This document shows positions 5,468-5,883 of a DNA stretch of 5,883 nt, one piece after another (within the stretch, counting starts at the first letter, position 1; every line of letters begins with the position of its first letter). Origin of the DNA: an uncultured Ellagibacter sp. (GTDB lineage: Bacteria > Actinomycetota > Coriobacteriia > Coriobacteriales > Eggerthellaceae); NCBI GenBank assembly GCA_934613165.1, contig CAKTSW010000099.1, positions 1 through 5,883 on the forward strand, written 5' to 3'. The notes under the pieces are model-generated. The model ran no database searches. It was not told the origin of the DNA and was given only the letters and a program-made list of their open reading frames with translations. The position numbers and the translations under genes are program-made.

Positions 5468-5686
5468 GCATTCCTGGCAAAAACAAGAGGTCATGCGCGA
5501 TAGAACCGGGAAATGGCCCGCCGGAACGCTGACAGCGAGGAAGGCCGCCAGCATCTTGGCCCTCCTCGCGCGCGACGTCGTAACCCTCCGCATGAGGCGC
5601 CGCGTAGCTCGTTGCGCGGCCTGCTCGATCCTTACGTTCGAGCAGGCCGCCGAGCCCCGCTGACACCAGCCGCCAAACAGTCGCGC
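5468..5686. other. Non-coding gap between convergent genes
   Basis: Apart from the hairpin at 5616-5650, no supported gene lies here. A 56-codon frame (5493-5663, plus) starts with ATG after AAGAGG at 2-nt spacing, but it encodes an Ala/Arg-rich peptide with no recognisable motif and runs through the hairpin. The minus-strand frame at 5454-5666 is equally featureless. GC-rich DNA yields such frames by chance. Confidence 0.5.
5616..5650. terminator. Perfect 13-bp-stem hairpin between convergent genes, possible bidirectional terminator
   Basis: GCGGCCTGCTCGA (5616-5628) pairs perfectly with TCGAGCAGGCCGC (5638-5650) around the 9-nt loop TCCTTACGT. It sits 37 bp from the helicase stop codon, between two genes that converge, the expected place for a shared terminator. 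Neither side has a T-run, so classical intrinsic termination is not shown; a Rho-dependent or RNA-protecting role, or a REP-like repeat, is equally possible. Confidence 0.5.
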
Positions 5687-5883
5687 CTAGTCCACCGGGC
5701 TCAAAAGGTCGACCAAATCCTCGCGCGAAAGCGAGGCCAGAGACACGCCGGACGCGCCCACGACCTGATCGGCAAGGTTGCTCTTCGATTCCTGCAGCTC
5801 CAAGATGCGCTCCTCGATCGTGCCCTTCGCGATGACGCGCTCGACGCTCACCACGTGCGTCTGCCCGATGCGGTGCGCGCGGT
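5687..5883 (-). CDS. SNF2-family DEAD/DEAH-box helicase, C-terminal end (partial)
   Basis: This is the last 65 codons of a Swi2/Snf2-type DNA-dependent ATPase; the rest lies beyond the right edge. The first residues visible are RAHRIGQTHVVSVERVIAKG, which is helicase motif VI (family consensus DRAHRIGQ; the partial codon before it ends in AC, compatible with the Asp). It continues TIEERILELQESK, the standard post-motif-VI helix, and ends with SLSREDLVDLLSPVD and a TAG at 5689-5687; family members commonly finish with '(L/S)xEDLxxLL'. It should act on DNA in the cytoplasm as part of chromosome maintenance or transcription recycling (RapA-like proteins are relatives), but the specific role cannot be told from this end. 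The gene converges on the DUF523 gene. Confidence 0.93.
   Translation of the reverse strand, partial: RAHRIGQTHVVSVERVIAKGTIEERILELQESKSNLADQVVGASGVSLASLSREDLVDLLSPVD

Noticed and set aside
5493..5663. 56-codon plus-strand frame after AAGAGG in the intergenic gap
   Set aside because: Spacing to the ATG is only 2 nt, the peptide is Ala/Arg-rich without motif, and it crosses the perfect hairpin at 5616-5650; chance is the simpler explanation.
1..5883. CRISPR array, tRNA, rRNA or insertion-sequence transposase
   Set aside because: No regularly spaced repeats, cloverleaf-like segment, rRNA-like stretch or transposase frame was seen anywhere in the window.

Overview
The window is GC-rich and its genes sit in Gram-positive-style families: methionine aminopeptidase with an N-terminal SEC-C zinc motif, a DUF523 protein, a SNF2-type helicase and an ECF sigma/membrane anti-sigma pair. 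Together these suggest an intestinal Coriobacteriia member (Eggerthellaceae-like). This is inference from gene content and codon style; no marker gene fixes the genus.

Layout from left to right. (1) 1-212, minus strand: the N-terminal part of methionyl aminopeptidase (map) with its own promoter and a GC-rich hairpin in the leader. (2) 471-2076, minus strand: a complete two-gene hipBA toxin-antitoxin module, visibly richer in A+T than its neighbours. Its promoter region carries two identical perfect 16-bp palindromes that look like HipB operators. A strong Shine-Dalgarno sequence places the hipB start at a TTG, well inside the longest open frame. (3) 2353-4622, plus strand: an ECF sigma factor overlapping by ATGA a 583-residue single-pass membrane protein. 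The latter is probably its anti-sigma factor, with an unusually large outer domain that appears internally duplicated. (4) 4751-5359, plus strand: a DUF523 protein. (5) 5360-5686: a non-coding gap between convergent genes. It holds a 117-bp segment bounded by perfect 14-bp inverted repeats (the left one contains the DUF523 stop codon) and a separate perfect 13-bp-stem hairpin. (6) 5687-5883, minus strand: the C-terminus of a SNF2-family helicase, running off the right edge.

Functionally there are two self-contained regulatory units. One is hipBA, a kinase toxin with an autoregulatory antitoxin. The other is a signalling pair in which an outer-surface sensor would hold or release a sigma factor. 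The remaining genes are housekeeping or unconnected neighbours. The points most worth following up are the duplicated ectodomain of the anti-sigma protein, the twin hipB operators, and the 117-bp inverted-repeat element.
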